Assembly (NCBI GenBank): GCA_001599595.1
Contig: BCHH01000003.1
Coordinates: 386,847 to 450,846, forward strand
Reading direction: 5' to 3'
Origin: Beverwykella pulmonaria
Lineage: Eukaryota; Ascomycota; Dothideomycetes; Pleosporales; Melanommataceae
DNA: 64,000 nt
Shown here one piece after another: positions 44,351-54,600 of this stretch. Positions within the stretch are counted from its first letter, which is position 1. Each line of letters begins with the position of its first letter. Position numbers and translations under genes: made by a program. The notes under the pieces are model-generated. The model did not search any database. It saw only the letters and a list, made by a program, of their open reading frames with translations, and was not told the origin of the DNA.

Positions 44351-44527
44351 TGCTTTCTCTACACGCTTCCACGTGCTAATAATATATTGTGTTTTATACG
44401 GTGGATCCAAATGTCCCATGTAACAAATTATTTCTCCTAAAAAAGAAGAGCAGAACAGGACTAGCAGCGCACCCCAGAGGAATTCGGAGACGGGGCGGCT
44501 GTCATGCTGTGGGGCCCATCACTTCAG

Positions 44528-45126
44528 TCACGTTAACCTCTTTCTCATCTTGCCACCAATATCGCTTTCCTCCTCTTTTCCTTCAATCTCGATCTCCTTC
44601 CAAATGTCATCGGAGTGATGAAGTCGAAATCCCAAGTCATCTGAGAATATAACTCTAGCACCCTCCCTTTTCAATCCCCTACAAACCGGTCCAAGTCTTC
44701 TCACTATGTACTCGCCAGGCAGCGTGTCTAAGAGCGGGCCGACACGTATCTGCAGACTCAGGCCCTTCTTTTGATCCATGGCTTCCAAAATCTTCATGTC
44801 CGCGAGCCATAGCTCATCATCCGGCCAATTGATAAAAACATGTAGTGCAGAGATGCAGTGTATTGGCTTAAGCCCATTCACTGGCCTCGTGAGAAAAAAT
44901 CGCAGATGATCAATTTTGACGCTGAATCGAACAATTGCTGTGTCAGCTCATTCGCTACAGCCATACCCAAGCACGCAGGGTCCAAACAGGGCAGTTGCTG
45001 AGCGAGTCCGACAGACTCGACGTAAAGGAATTTGGGAATGTGAGAGAGGCGGTAGGTGTAAATCTCATCGCGCAGCTCGCGGGGAAGACGCGTGAACATG
45101 GCATTGCACAGGCTTCGCAACTGCAT
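44528..45126 (-). pseudogene. F-box/2EXR-like protein, frameshift at a T6 run
   Basis: ATG 45126 opens a frame with 'MFTRLPRELRDEIYTYRL', the usual start of fungal F-box-like/2EXR proteins, and ends at 44878 after 'KLIICDFF'. A frame overlapping it by a few bases continues as 'LTRPVNGLKPIHCISALHVF' and runs to 44528. The switch falls at a run of six T (on the gene strand), where one base lost or gained joins the two halves into about 200 residues. This is either a real homopolymer indel or a sequencing error. The function of such fungal proteins is generally unknown; some may recruit substrates for ubiquitination. Confidence 0.55.
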
Positions 45127-45922
45127 TTGTGACTGTAGCTTTGCGATGTTTCGCGACCGCCTAGAAGTAGCATGAGTGGTGGGCTAAACGAAATGGCAAG
45201 GAAGATGTACTCTGTCCCGAATGCGAGGTGGTCATAGCCGCAGTGCTGCTCCATAACGGATATGATGTATCGTTGAGGCGTGGCGGATATGATGAGAGTG
45301 GCGGGATTGGTGAGTGTGGTGGGTTTGTAGCGGTAAGTGTGGCAGGACTGGTGAATGTGATGAAAAGTAGAATAGCAGGGTACAAAAAGCGGGGAAAGCA
45401 AGGTGAGAAAAAGTAAACACTATTTGTAACGTTCCGCTGGCGCAAGAGCAGTAACCTAATTCTTGCAACAAAAAAGCAGTCTACACGTCTTAAAGATACT
45501 TACCACCTCTGAAGCAGTTATTTATTACTTAATAAAGCAATACAATTCTTCAGTCGTTTAAAGACGAGAGGTAATGCTCATTACAGGGAGTGAATAACAT
45601 TCAAAGAGCCTTCAACCTCTTCCCGATACAACGAAATAAAGCCTACCCTCGCACCATTCCGCACAACATTTTCACCTAGAATCATCAGCATATCACATTC
45701 TTTCCAAGAGAGTATCAAGTCTCAAATGGAAGCCCGCAAAGAACACGTGGGGCGATGTTTTGAGGGCCTGAAATGTAAGGTTTTACTCCGAAGAGGCGTT
45801 CTTGGCTTGCGATCAGAGTGGCTCAATGGCTACGTGAAGCATGAATCGCGTCGCCTCACTTGCAGCTTCATGTGTTTTCGGATAAAGCCTTGAAGTTGAC
45901 TCCAATTGTCAAGGGATTTTGT
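45127..45922. other. Intergenic; no supported gene
   Basis: Overlapping frames on both strands at 45.16-45.47 kb are low-complexity. The interval leads up to the promoter of the first small-TM gene. Confidence 0.45.
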
Positions 45923-45928
45923 TATAAG
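45923..45928 (+). promoter_or_regulatory. TATA-like box of small-TM gene copy 1
   Basis: TATAAG lies 78 bp before the ancestral ATG at 46001. The second copy has TATAAA 81 bp before its ATG, so the spacing is conserved. Confidence 0.5.
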
Positions 45929-45946
45929 CTCTCGCATCCACCCACC

Positions 45947-46039
45947 ATGAAACTTACCTTCCATGTACCACCTACTTCTATATATCTTTCACTGCTTGCG
46001 ATGCCAGCACTTCTCCATCGAACCAATGATACCAGCTAG
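45947..46039 (+). other. Upstream ORF / truncated ancestral N-terminus of copy 1
   Basis: An ATG in good context (CACCATG) at 45947 starts a 30-codon frame that passes through a second ATG at 46001 and ends at TAG 46037-46039. From 46001 the text 'MPALLHRTNDTS' matches the start 'MPALLDPSNHTAS' of the second copy. The main frame restarts at ATG 46052, in the same frame, only 12 bases after the stop. Confidence 0.65.
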
Positions 46040-46051
46040 GTCATCTCTGGG

Positions 46052-46363
46052 ATGCCCAACGATTCCCTCAACTCAACTGAGCCAAGGATTCAAGGCTTTC
46101 TCTTCAACACTGTTGCTATCTTTCTAGCTGCCGCAATGCTGGCAGTAGCGTTCATGCAGCTTCTACAGCAGCAAAGACCAAAAAAGGAAAGAAAAAAAAG
46201 AAAAAGAGATGCGCAGCCAGTCGGTATGTTTGACGGCTTTATGTATTAATTATAAGAATGTTCAGGTTGACGAGTGACAGGAGGTAGGTGTTCGGAAAGC
46301 GAGGACGGTGATACTGCTTCTGAATATGATATGCGAACGGACAATGTAGATAGTGAAGCATGA
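46052..46363 (+). CDS. Small single-TM protein, tandem copy 1
   Basis: Exons 46052-46223 and 46281-46363 (57-nt GTATGT...CAG intron, phase 1) give 84 residues. A short polar N-terminus ('MPNDSLNSTEPRIQG') leads to one membrane helix ('FLFNTVAIFLAAAMLAVAFMQLL'). A Lys/Arg-rich stretch ('QQQRPKKERKKRKRD') and an acidic tail ('SESEDGDTASEYD') follow. The second copy at 47283 has the same order and an intron at the same place and phase. The basic stretch after the helix suggests a cytosolic C-terminus. The acceptor could lie 3 nt further on without changing frame. I recognise no named family. The copy lost its original first 17 codons to a nonsense codon (see upstream ORF), so it may be a shortened functional gene or an early pseudogene. 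Confidence 0.65.
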
Positions 46364-47201
46364 AGGCGTTGACATAATTTTGACTAGGTGAATGAAAGTT
46401 AAAGGGTTCAACAGACGGTGATTTTCAGATATGTTTGCCTCAGTGCAAGCAGGCAGCTGCCACTCGATACGAAGAAAGACTTTTGAAGACCTTAGAAATT
46501 GCCATGTTCGGAAGGAATGAGAGCTTTGTCACCACTGCCTCCCCGATGCGAAGTCAGGCCAGATGGATGAGGTGCGCCTTACGACGTTAAGATGCCTACT
46601 TCTGTCGGATCGGGAGATTGAAAATAAAGATAAGCCTCACGTGCGCAATTCACCACTCATCTGGGTGCTGGGTACTAGCAAGGAGAGGGCACTGGCCAAG
46701 GCATGAACGGCCGCGCGTGAAGGGAAAGTGAAGGGAGGTCGGGACAGTGCAAGCTTTCTGGCTCGAACGCATCACCAACCTGCACTGCCATAATGAAGTC
46801 AGCGTTCGTGAGGCTTCGTTCGGTAGCGACAACTTTTGGTGGAGCGCGGCGAACAAGATCTGCACCATCCTCCCATCCTGACGCCAGGCCACCACGCTTC
46901 TGTACCTAGGCCCAGCCCTGGACGCGGCTTGCACGTCGCTGTCTTATTTGGGTTCTCTGGATGCACGCATTCTGCTAGCGTAACAGCTACACCAATCAGC
47001 GCCGCCATAGCAAGGACTAACACTATCCTTCTCTTGTCTGACCGGTATTTCTAGCGCTGTCATTCGTCAACTTGCCCGAACCACAGGATTCCCCTAGCCG
47101 GAGCCGATCTCGAAAGACCTTGCTGCCGTCCCCAAATACAAAATGCCAACCTCATTTATTAGTGTATAATGCCATCCAGGAAATGTGCCTGCTGTTGGCT
47201 C
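46364..47201. other. Intergenic between the tandem copies
   Basis: About 0.8 kb without a supported gene. The frames seen on the minus strand at 46.65-47.02 kb are unsupported. No third copy was found. Confidence 0.5.
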
Positions 47202-47207
47202 TATAAA
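47202..47207 (+). promoter_or_regulatory. TATA box of small-TM gene copy 2
   Basis: TATAAA lies 81 bp upstream of ATG 47283 and is followed by a C/A-rich leader (ACAACGCAACACCC) common before fungal starts. Confidence 0.6.
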
Positions 47208-47282
47208 TCAAGGTCGACTGGAACCTTTTCACACCTTGCAACTCAGATTTACAACGCAACACCCTCCATTTCTTGATAAGCC

Positions 47283-47796
47283 ATGCCAGCTCTCCTAGAC
47301 CCATCGAATCATACCGCCTCACGGCCACCGCTCAGCGAGTCTACTCATGCAGACGAGCCAAGACTGCAAGCCTTGCTGTTCAATACCATCGCCATCTTTT
47401 TAGCTGCCGCTTCGTTGGTGGTAGCAGTTCTTCATCTAATACACCAGAGAAGAGCGAAGAGAGAAGGCATGAACGAGGATGGTATGCTTGATGTTGTCGG
47501 GTATTCATGTCCCGGATGGCTGTTGACTTCGCACCGCAGACACTCATGGCTCTTCGTATACGGAGACGACACAAGCTGGTCGTTTAGATCACGGGGTTAT
47601 CGAGCCTTCTTCTGGCTTCCCAATGCCAAAGGGCGACGTGGACGAAGGCATACAGATGAAAGAGGTTGAAGCAACACTTCAGCATGACGAAAGTAAGGCA
47701 TCGGCCAGTTCTACAGAGCATGACCAAGTAGTAGGGCGACAGAGAGATAACGTAGAGAGAGAAGAGGGAAAGAAAGAACGGACCGAAGTGTCTTAA
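47283..47796 (+). CDS. Small single-TM protein, tandem copy 2
   Basis: Exons 47283-47481 and 47540-47796 (58-nt GTATGC...CAG intron with a TTGAC branch-like site) give 151 residues. The N-terminus 'MPALLDPSNHTAS' contains an Asn-glycosylation sequon. The helix 'LLFNTIAIFLAAASLVVAVLHLI' is followed by 'HQRRAKRE' and a long acidic, Ser/Glu/Gln-rich tail ending 'KKERTEVS'. Compared with copy 1, the segment 'EPR(I/L)Q.(F/L)LFNT(V/I)AIFLAAA' is nearly identical and the intron is in the same phase-1 position, so the pair arose by tandem duplication. Without splicing, the frame would run into unrelated text and stop at 47669; splicing gives a tail with coherent charged composition. It is probably a bitopic membrane protein with a cytosolic tail. 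Function unknown. Confidence 0.72.
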
Positions 47797-49576
47797 ATGT
47801 AGTCACGGAATACCAGCATCGCAGGGTCCACTTAGTGAGAAAGGGCTTAAGAAGGTACTAGTGGGAAATCAGAATCCATTCCCAGCATATTTCTATTAAT
47901 TTTAGGACGTATGTAGAAGAGCAATGGAGCTTACCGTGCCGTGGGATTGACGAGCCACGCAGCGGATAATGGGCCACACGTTGTCCCTACTATGGAACGT
48001 CTAACCAAACCTTACTGATTACGTGTGTGTTGCAAAGGGGAGGTGTAGTATAAGAGATCGCATGACAGGTTTCAAATCAGCTGACGACAGACGACTGGAG
48101 CACATGCAGACGTCGATACCGGACCGATTGGAATGTCGCCCATCTTTTCAACAGTCGTAATTAGCCCTTGTGAAGATAGTGGTGAAACTGAATGCGATTG
48201 ACTTGGTGGAGGACCACAATATAAGAGCGCGAGTTACACGCGCTCTACCCGTCTCGTGGAGCGAGTCTGGGGAGCGGGCAGAGGCGTTCGACTCCAGGCG
48301 ACGAATAGGAGAATTATGCGTGCTAGGGCGGAGCGGGCTGGCGTCGTGGCGTCGTGGAGGGGTGGATGCTCGATCGGCGAGCCTCAGACATGAAGTGTGG
48401 CACAAGGCCGAGCTGAGTTTGTACGGCTATGCAGGAGCTGCTCGTGCTCCGGAAAGGGCACGCAGCGCTGTCGCGACGGCGGCTTTCGCGGCGCAATGAA
48501 GTTGGCCATCATGGTCGCTCGTGCTGTGGTTGTCCGTAGGGCGAGCTGGTTTGACAGCGGATGGCGGATGAGCGACGCAGTGTGGCCCCGGGGCGAGGCT
48601 GATGCGGATATGATAGGGCCGTTCCCAGATGGAAATGGCAATCTGTGCAGATGAACGGGCAGAGGAACAGGCTAGCCGCCTGCCGCATCGGGGATGGTGA
48701 GGCACAAGTCCAAACAGACGGCCGGGGGTGGCGGCCAATTGGCTGCCAGCCCGTAGCCTCAAACGCGGAGGTGGGTTTAGCGCACGGAACTTGGCCGTGC
48801 GACGAGCGAAAGAGCGACCGCTGACGGCCCGCTGCCCACCACACACTTCGCAACTGCCCAGAAGGGGAGTGCGCCCTCGACTCCTTCTCACCTCTCGTGT
48901 CCTGAACAGCGACCTGGAGACGCCGCCCAGTTTGTTTGCATTCTGCTTCCTGTCCCTCCTTTGGCCCTGCGGCCCTCCCCACGGCTGCACCTTCGCGCCT
49001 GCCACTACTTTTTGCGACCTCGGAATCCACCCTCCCGTGCGCAACCACGGAGATACTTTCACCACCACGGCGATCGCTCCCACAATAGCAAAACAGCGCA
49101 ACAGCACAAGAGCAGCGCAGCGACTCCACAGCGGCTGTCAATTATCACGGTCAGCCCGACACCTATATCTGCCGGCTCAGACCAGCCGCTGTCGAAACAT
49201 TCCAAGCATTGCGCGCCTCACACACGCCGTGCCCCAAGTTCTGTCGGTCCCTCATGCACGCTGCGTACGCCTAGCACATCGCACGTCGCCCATCGGACCC
49301 ACCTCACACGCCCTCCCCTCGCCCTCACTCTCTCTCTCAAAACCACGCCCCTGTCGCTCTTTTGACCCGCCTCCACCGGTGTTGTGCAGCCGGCCTGTCA
49401 CCACCTCACACCCCCCCGATACGATACCCAGAGCCTCACTGCGGATTCCCGAGCGCGACTGATGTTATAACTCGCCGCCCAAGCCACTCCTTACACCAAC
49501 AGCTGGGCTGGAAGAGACGATCCCGCTGAGCGGACACACTGCCTACGCTACTTAATAATACCCAACTCGCCCAACC
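47797..49576. other. Long GC-rich leader/promoter region of the KCH gene
   Basis: 1.8 kb, GC-rich from about 48.2 kb on, with long stop-free frames on both strands (up to 244 codons) that have Pro/Arg/Ser-biased composition and no domains. The C/A- and CT-rich stretch at 49.0-49.57 kb looks like a long 5' UTR. Confidence 0.45.
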
Positions 49577-51674
49577 ATGGGTTGCTGCGGCCAGCGCGAG
49601 AAGGGCTTCACCGTCACCGAGGAGCAGAAGTGGGATTACATTGTACGTGCCCTCTCACGAGAGTGCAAAGTGGACGAATGCAAGCTGACACTGACCCTGA
49701 CAGACACTCTCTGACTTCAAGTCGCGGTCCTGCCTCGCACCCTTCTCCTATGCATGGCTTTGGATCCTCGTCATCATCTCCGTTTCTGTCTACGCGGCCG
49801 ACGCCTTCACTGCCGTCAATCTCCTTGCCTTCAACAAGTGGTCCAGCCAGGTCCAACCCAAAGTCAGCTTCGAAATCGCCAAATGGATCTTCGCGGTGTG
49901 CATCATCGTCTCCTACGTGTTCCTGGTATACCGATGGATCCGCGCCATCCAGGTCATCCGATCGGGCAGCGTGTCGGAGAGCTATCTTGAACCGCTTGCC
50001 GCCATCATTCAGTGTATGCGGCTCTCCAAGAGTGGACAGGGATGGAAGAGATTCCTCGTCTACGCCGAATTGACGCGAAGTAAGAAGGGCGTTGATTACG
50101 TTGCGCTATTCGTCTATTTCCAGTTCAAAGGTACCGTCGTCCTACTATGACACAGACTTTGGTTTCTGACGTGAATAGGTGCTCTGCTCATTATCGTGGC
50201 CCAAGGACCTCGCATGGCCATCAATGCCCTCACTCTGTGGGCTGTAATGGAAGCGCAGCTCATCCCAGGTGGAGATCACGCAGCCAAGGATCGATCTGCC
50301 TTCCTTCAATTCTTCGTCAATATTGAAACCATGGCCAAGACGGGCAACAGGCAGGAGACAATCATCTACTTTACCATGTTGTTCTCCCTTGTAATTTGGG
50401 CCTTCGCCGCTCTCTCGCTTATTGCGTCCGCCATCTTATATGTCTTCTTTTTGTGGCACTATATCCCCCGCTCTGATGGAAGTCTGTCAAAGTACTGCCG
50501 CAGGAAGATTGACGCCCGTCTCGAGCGAATTGTGGGCAAGACGATCAAAAAGGCACTAGAGAAGCAGAACCTGAAGCGCAGAAAGGAAGAACAGGAAGCC
50601 ATTAAGAAGGGCGAACTCGACGGCCCTGCCCACCGCGTTCCCACGCTGCCCAAGTTTGGAAAAGACGACGACACATCCTCCGTTTACTCGATAGCGCGCT
50701 CCGATACTACGACCACCACACTCCCGCCTTACTCACGTGAACCTCCGCGATCCAACACGATGAGCTCTAACAGGACCCTTGCAATGAAGCCTTCTCTTCC
50801 CTCATTAGATGAGCGGCCAATGCCTTCAAGGTCGGATACAGGAGCCTCTGCCTACTCGAACATGAGCTACGGCTCGAACGCTCCATTGATGAGCCAGGGT
50901 GCAAGTATGGGACGATCTTCCCCAGCGCCACCATTGCCTACCCTAGATCGAAATGCGGAGTTCTTCAACGGGACACCCGGCGGGCGACCAATGCAGGGGC
51001 AAGCTGCTCCACGACCACCTCGGAACGTCCTCCCACCTGTCAACACCAACTACCCGAACGGTCGCATGTCTCCTTCTCCCCAACTCATCTCCCCTCTCCC
51101 GAGCGACCCTCGCGGCCTGTCATCGCCTCAAGGGAACAATCCTTATCCCCGTCGCGTTGGTCCGTCGCCGCTTACCGACCCCACCTTCTCTCCATACGAC
51201 AACCGCGCACCAAGGATGGGTCCCGCTTACGAAATGTCTCCAGTGGATATGACGCCTGTGGACAATGGATCACAACAGTTCTATCCGAACTCGAACGGTT
51301 CCAATGACTTCAGACCGCCTCAGCTACCCAGCGTCCTCCGCTCCGGATCTCCGGCTCAAGCACAGAACATGAACAGCAGCTTCACCTCGCCTCCGCCTTC
51401 GCGATCAGGCACAGCTCCGCCATCGAATCCCCGTGCTGGTATTCCCGCCGCTTTGCAGTCAGCGATCCAGCGAAGGGAGGCTTCGCAGCCACTTCCTAAT
51501 CGAGGCATGGCCGCTCCATTCCCACAGCAGCGTAGTGCCACGGCGCCGATCCAGCAACCTGGATGGGGTCCTGGTGAACCAAGGAGCCAGACTGCTGCTC
51601 CTGGTGGTGGAGGTTATGACAATGGCTACCGGAATGGCCAGCCGGGTGGCAACAGCAACGGCAACGGATGGTAG
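49577..51674 (+). CDS. KCH1: KCH-family potassium transporter (Kch1/Prm6-like)
   Basis: Exons 49577-49642, 49704-50130 and 50179-51674 give 662 residues; introns are 61 and 48 nt. The start 'MGCCGQREKGF' keeps the MGCC lead common to the family, a likely lipidation site. 'EQKWDYI/TLSDFKS' follows, then membrane helices near 'YAWLWILVIISVSVYA', 'WIFAVCIIVSYVFLVYRW' and 'FSLVIWAFAALSLIASAILYVFFLWHYI', with 'SKKGVDYVALFVYFQFKGAL' between them. Yeast Kch1 and Kch2 promote K+ influx at the plasma membrane and Ca2+ signalling during the pheromone response. From about residue 300 to the end is a Pro/Ser/Asn-rich disordered tail, Gly-rich at its end, a feature of filamentous-fungal orthologues. Confidence 0.85.
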
Positions 51675-54600
51675 CCTACTGACCATAGCGGTTCCATTCC
51701 ACACGTGGTGGAGACACCTGGTCAAATTTTCTTAACTCATTACGATTTCACACCATGACTGGAGTTTTCTTTTTCCAATTTTTTGCATTATGCATTGTGC
51801 ATCCGGCAAGGCGTTTCACTTCTCTCCCATTAGACACGGAGAGCGCTTCTGTGTTGTAAACACCAACAGAACCTTTCCCCCTCTAGTACTTTACTTTATG
51901 GCTCTCGCGCAGAGAGAGATTGACGACTTCTGTTCGAGATACCCCATCCGGCTGGTATCGGACGTCCTTTCGCTACCAAGTGCAGTGGAGGAATTTTAAC
52001 GAAGCGTTTAGAGTGAAGCGGGACGGCTTGCGAACGATAGGCCTGGATAGGTGCATGAGGGAGGTGGTGGGTGGATCTGTAGGATTCTGTAGGATATACT
52101 ACGATGGATATTAGTAGTAATCAAGCTTAAATCGACTGCGCGGAATTCGTCGTGTTCTCTGATACTTAGTGAATTGCCTTGTGATACTGGAGCTGAGCGT
52201 TGATGAGCGTTTGGTAGGAAAAAAGAATAAAAAGGATAAAAGGTGAGCCGAGTCTAACTGAGTAAGTATGTACCACGGCCTTCGCTTGTGATTGCATAGA
52301 AACGAGGTCGCACCACGGTTCTGAAGTTCTGAGCTGTGTGGTTCACAATCATTTTCGTGGCTCGAATCGGCGCGGTGAGGTCGGATTTGAGCTGAAAGCT
52401 GTGTGCAAAGGGTCATAGGTGTCTATTCGTAATTGTTGCCGCGTTTGCTTGACCTTGATGCTGTTGGGGGAGTTGGGGGCCAGGGGAGGATGAGGGAGGC
52501 ATTCGTTTTCTTGATATCGTTTGAAGTCGGTCTGTGATTAGAGAGAGACAGCAGGGCAGGGTTGGTGAGGGGTACAATGGAAGAGGGAGTTTGGCAAACG
52601 GGTGAAAGATGCGAGGGGCTAGAAAGCTATTAATGTAGACGGTCATAGAGAAACGAGAGTATAGAGGTAAACCTATGAACCGGGAAACGGAGTGCGATGG
52701 AAATGGCACTTCTAGGGGAAATAGGTGTACCCGGTCTGTGTAATTGTATATCGAAAAGGAGAGAAGGGCAATTGAGGGGATACAGTGGTGGTAATGCTGC
52801 ACTGAAGGAAGGTTTGGATTGGATGAGAGTTGAGGTCGATGCCACCGTATAGTTTGTGTGGCGAGGATGGACAGGCTATGGTACTTGTAAACATAACCAC
52901 AGTCTCGAACGTTTACTTACCTATTTGTGCACGTGGATATTATATAACACGGTAATACCACACCCCTGTCATCACATACTCGTGTTTGTGCTGTGTTTAT
53001 ACCACGCTGTTGGTTTACCTGGAGCTAACGACATTTGAACGAAAGGGTTTGTAGTTAGTGAGTCATGCTCCCTCATTATCTGTACATTATAGGGGAGCTT
53101 CCGTCACTATGAATCCAAGATTCGTAGATGGATTTGGCATTCTGCTCTGCGAAACCCGAACCTTAGAACAGACTCAGCGCAAGGCGACAACATTTCTCGT
53201 GAGCTGGTCGGCGTGCGACCACATAGTGAATAATAGAGCGGAGTAAAAAAAGAATGGAGGGTATATTGTTTCAATCGGCTAGCGGATGCAATTAGCTTCA
53301 TAGATAATCATGTTCCAGCTACGGTGGAGAAATAACGAAAAGTGTTGAAAGCTACCGTGTTGCAGGCGGACAGGCTATGTAAGCCCAATTCCATCGTAAC
53401 GTGGAACTAGAGAAACTAACACAAGTTTCGTAGGTACAAATATATGAAATGCAACGGCTGAGCTTCAATCATGCTCCACATACGCAGCGGGGCTAAAAAC
53501 GAACGATGGCCTGCAACGAGAGCGCTCGTGTGTGAATAAGTGAACTCAAAAAGCAGCATACAGAAGATGAACGATGCGAAGCCAAACAAACGAAAAGATA
53601 CACACTCTTATACCTGTGGGTTGCAGTTGACAAAAGACTGTTTGTCTATGGTTAGCCGTATACTCCGAAGTACAGTGTACAGTGTACGGATAAGCAGTCA
53701 CATCCTTCTGGAAGTATCCTATTGATTCCGTTGTTAATGAAACTTCACCACAGAAACTGAGTAGGATTTCCGCGAGACTAGACATTGCGGATATACACGC
53801 TCGAAGCGCGTGCGCAAAAGGAAAGCCAGAAGGGATGCCGACGACGGCGTCCGAGTCTGTACTGCTGTGAGATGGATTTGAATGAAATGTCACAGAGAAT
53901 GGACAACACAGCAAGTCCGGCTTTGTGTAAGGCGCGGCACAGTAGTTTGTCCATGGCAAGGCAACCAACCATATTCCGCATTTCGGTATATGGAAGGAAC
54001 GCGCACGCCAGTTTCTACCCTATTGCGGCTGCACATCTAACGAGAAGCAACCTCAAACCTGTCTAACGGCTAGCTATTGCGGCTGTAGATGCCTGATGTC
54101 GGTATTGGCCTGACCGCCCACATCGGACTTTTGGTGCAGTGATATGTTTCGAAACGCCCGCGCCGTCTTACCTTCAGTGGTTAAATTCCTGGTCCGTGCG
54201 AGGGAACAAACGAGGACTTATGTGCAGTTGATGACTGTGGCGGATTGCAGAATATGCGGCCTCCGGGTCGTGCGGCTGGAAAGTTGGGGTTACAGTAGAG
54301 GTACTGAAAGTAGTCTCTCGCTTCGAACTCCAGATTGAATGACGGAGCGCACCAAGTCCTATGGAGGCTCTCGTAATCGACGTAGAATGATTGTCTGCCC
54401 GGCGAATCTGCTCAGGTTTTGAAGCTGCAGCTCCATGGCAATGCTTTTGTCTCGCCTCTATGTAGATGCTGTACGCCATTAGCTTCAGCACATATACTTG
54501 ACCGCACTATGTGCCACAAAATCTATACCCATTCCGGCCCGCATCCTGTGCACCGCCTCGAAACGCCCTACCGGCCAACACAAACACAACATCCTGTGCC

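Noticed and set aside
48728..49462. 244-codon plus-strand frame
   Set aside because: It lies in GC-rich leader DNA with stop-free frames on both strands. Its Pro/Arg/Ser composition and lack of domains fit non-coding sequence upstream of the KCH gene.
53660..53695. GTACAGTGTACAGTGTAC as an operator-like palindrome
   Set aside because: It is a short tandem of a 9-base unit, far from any gene, and its palindromic look comes from the unit itself.
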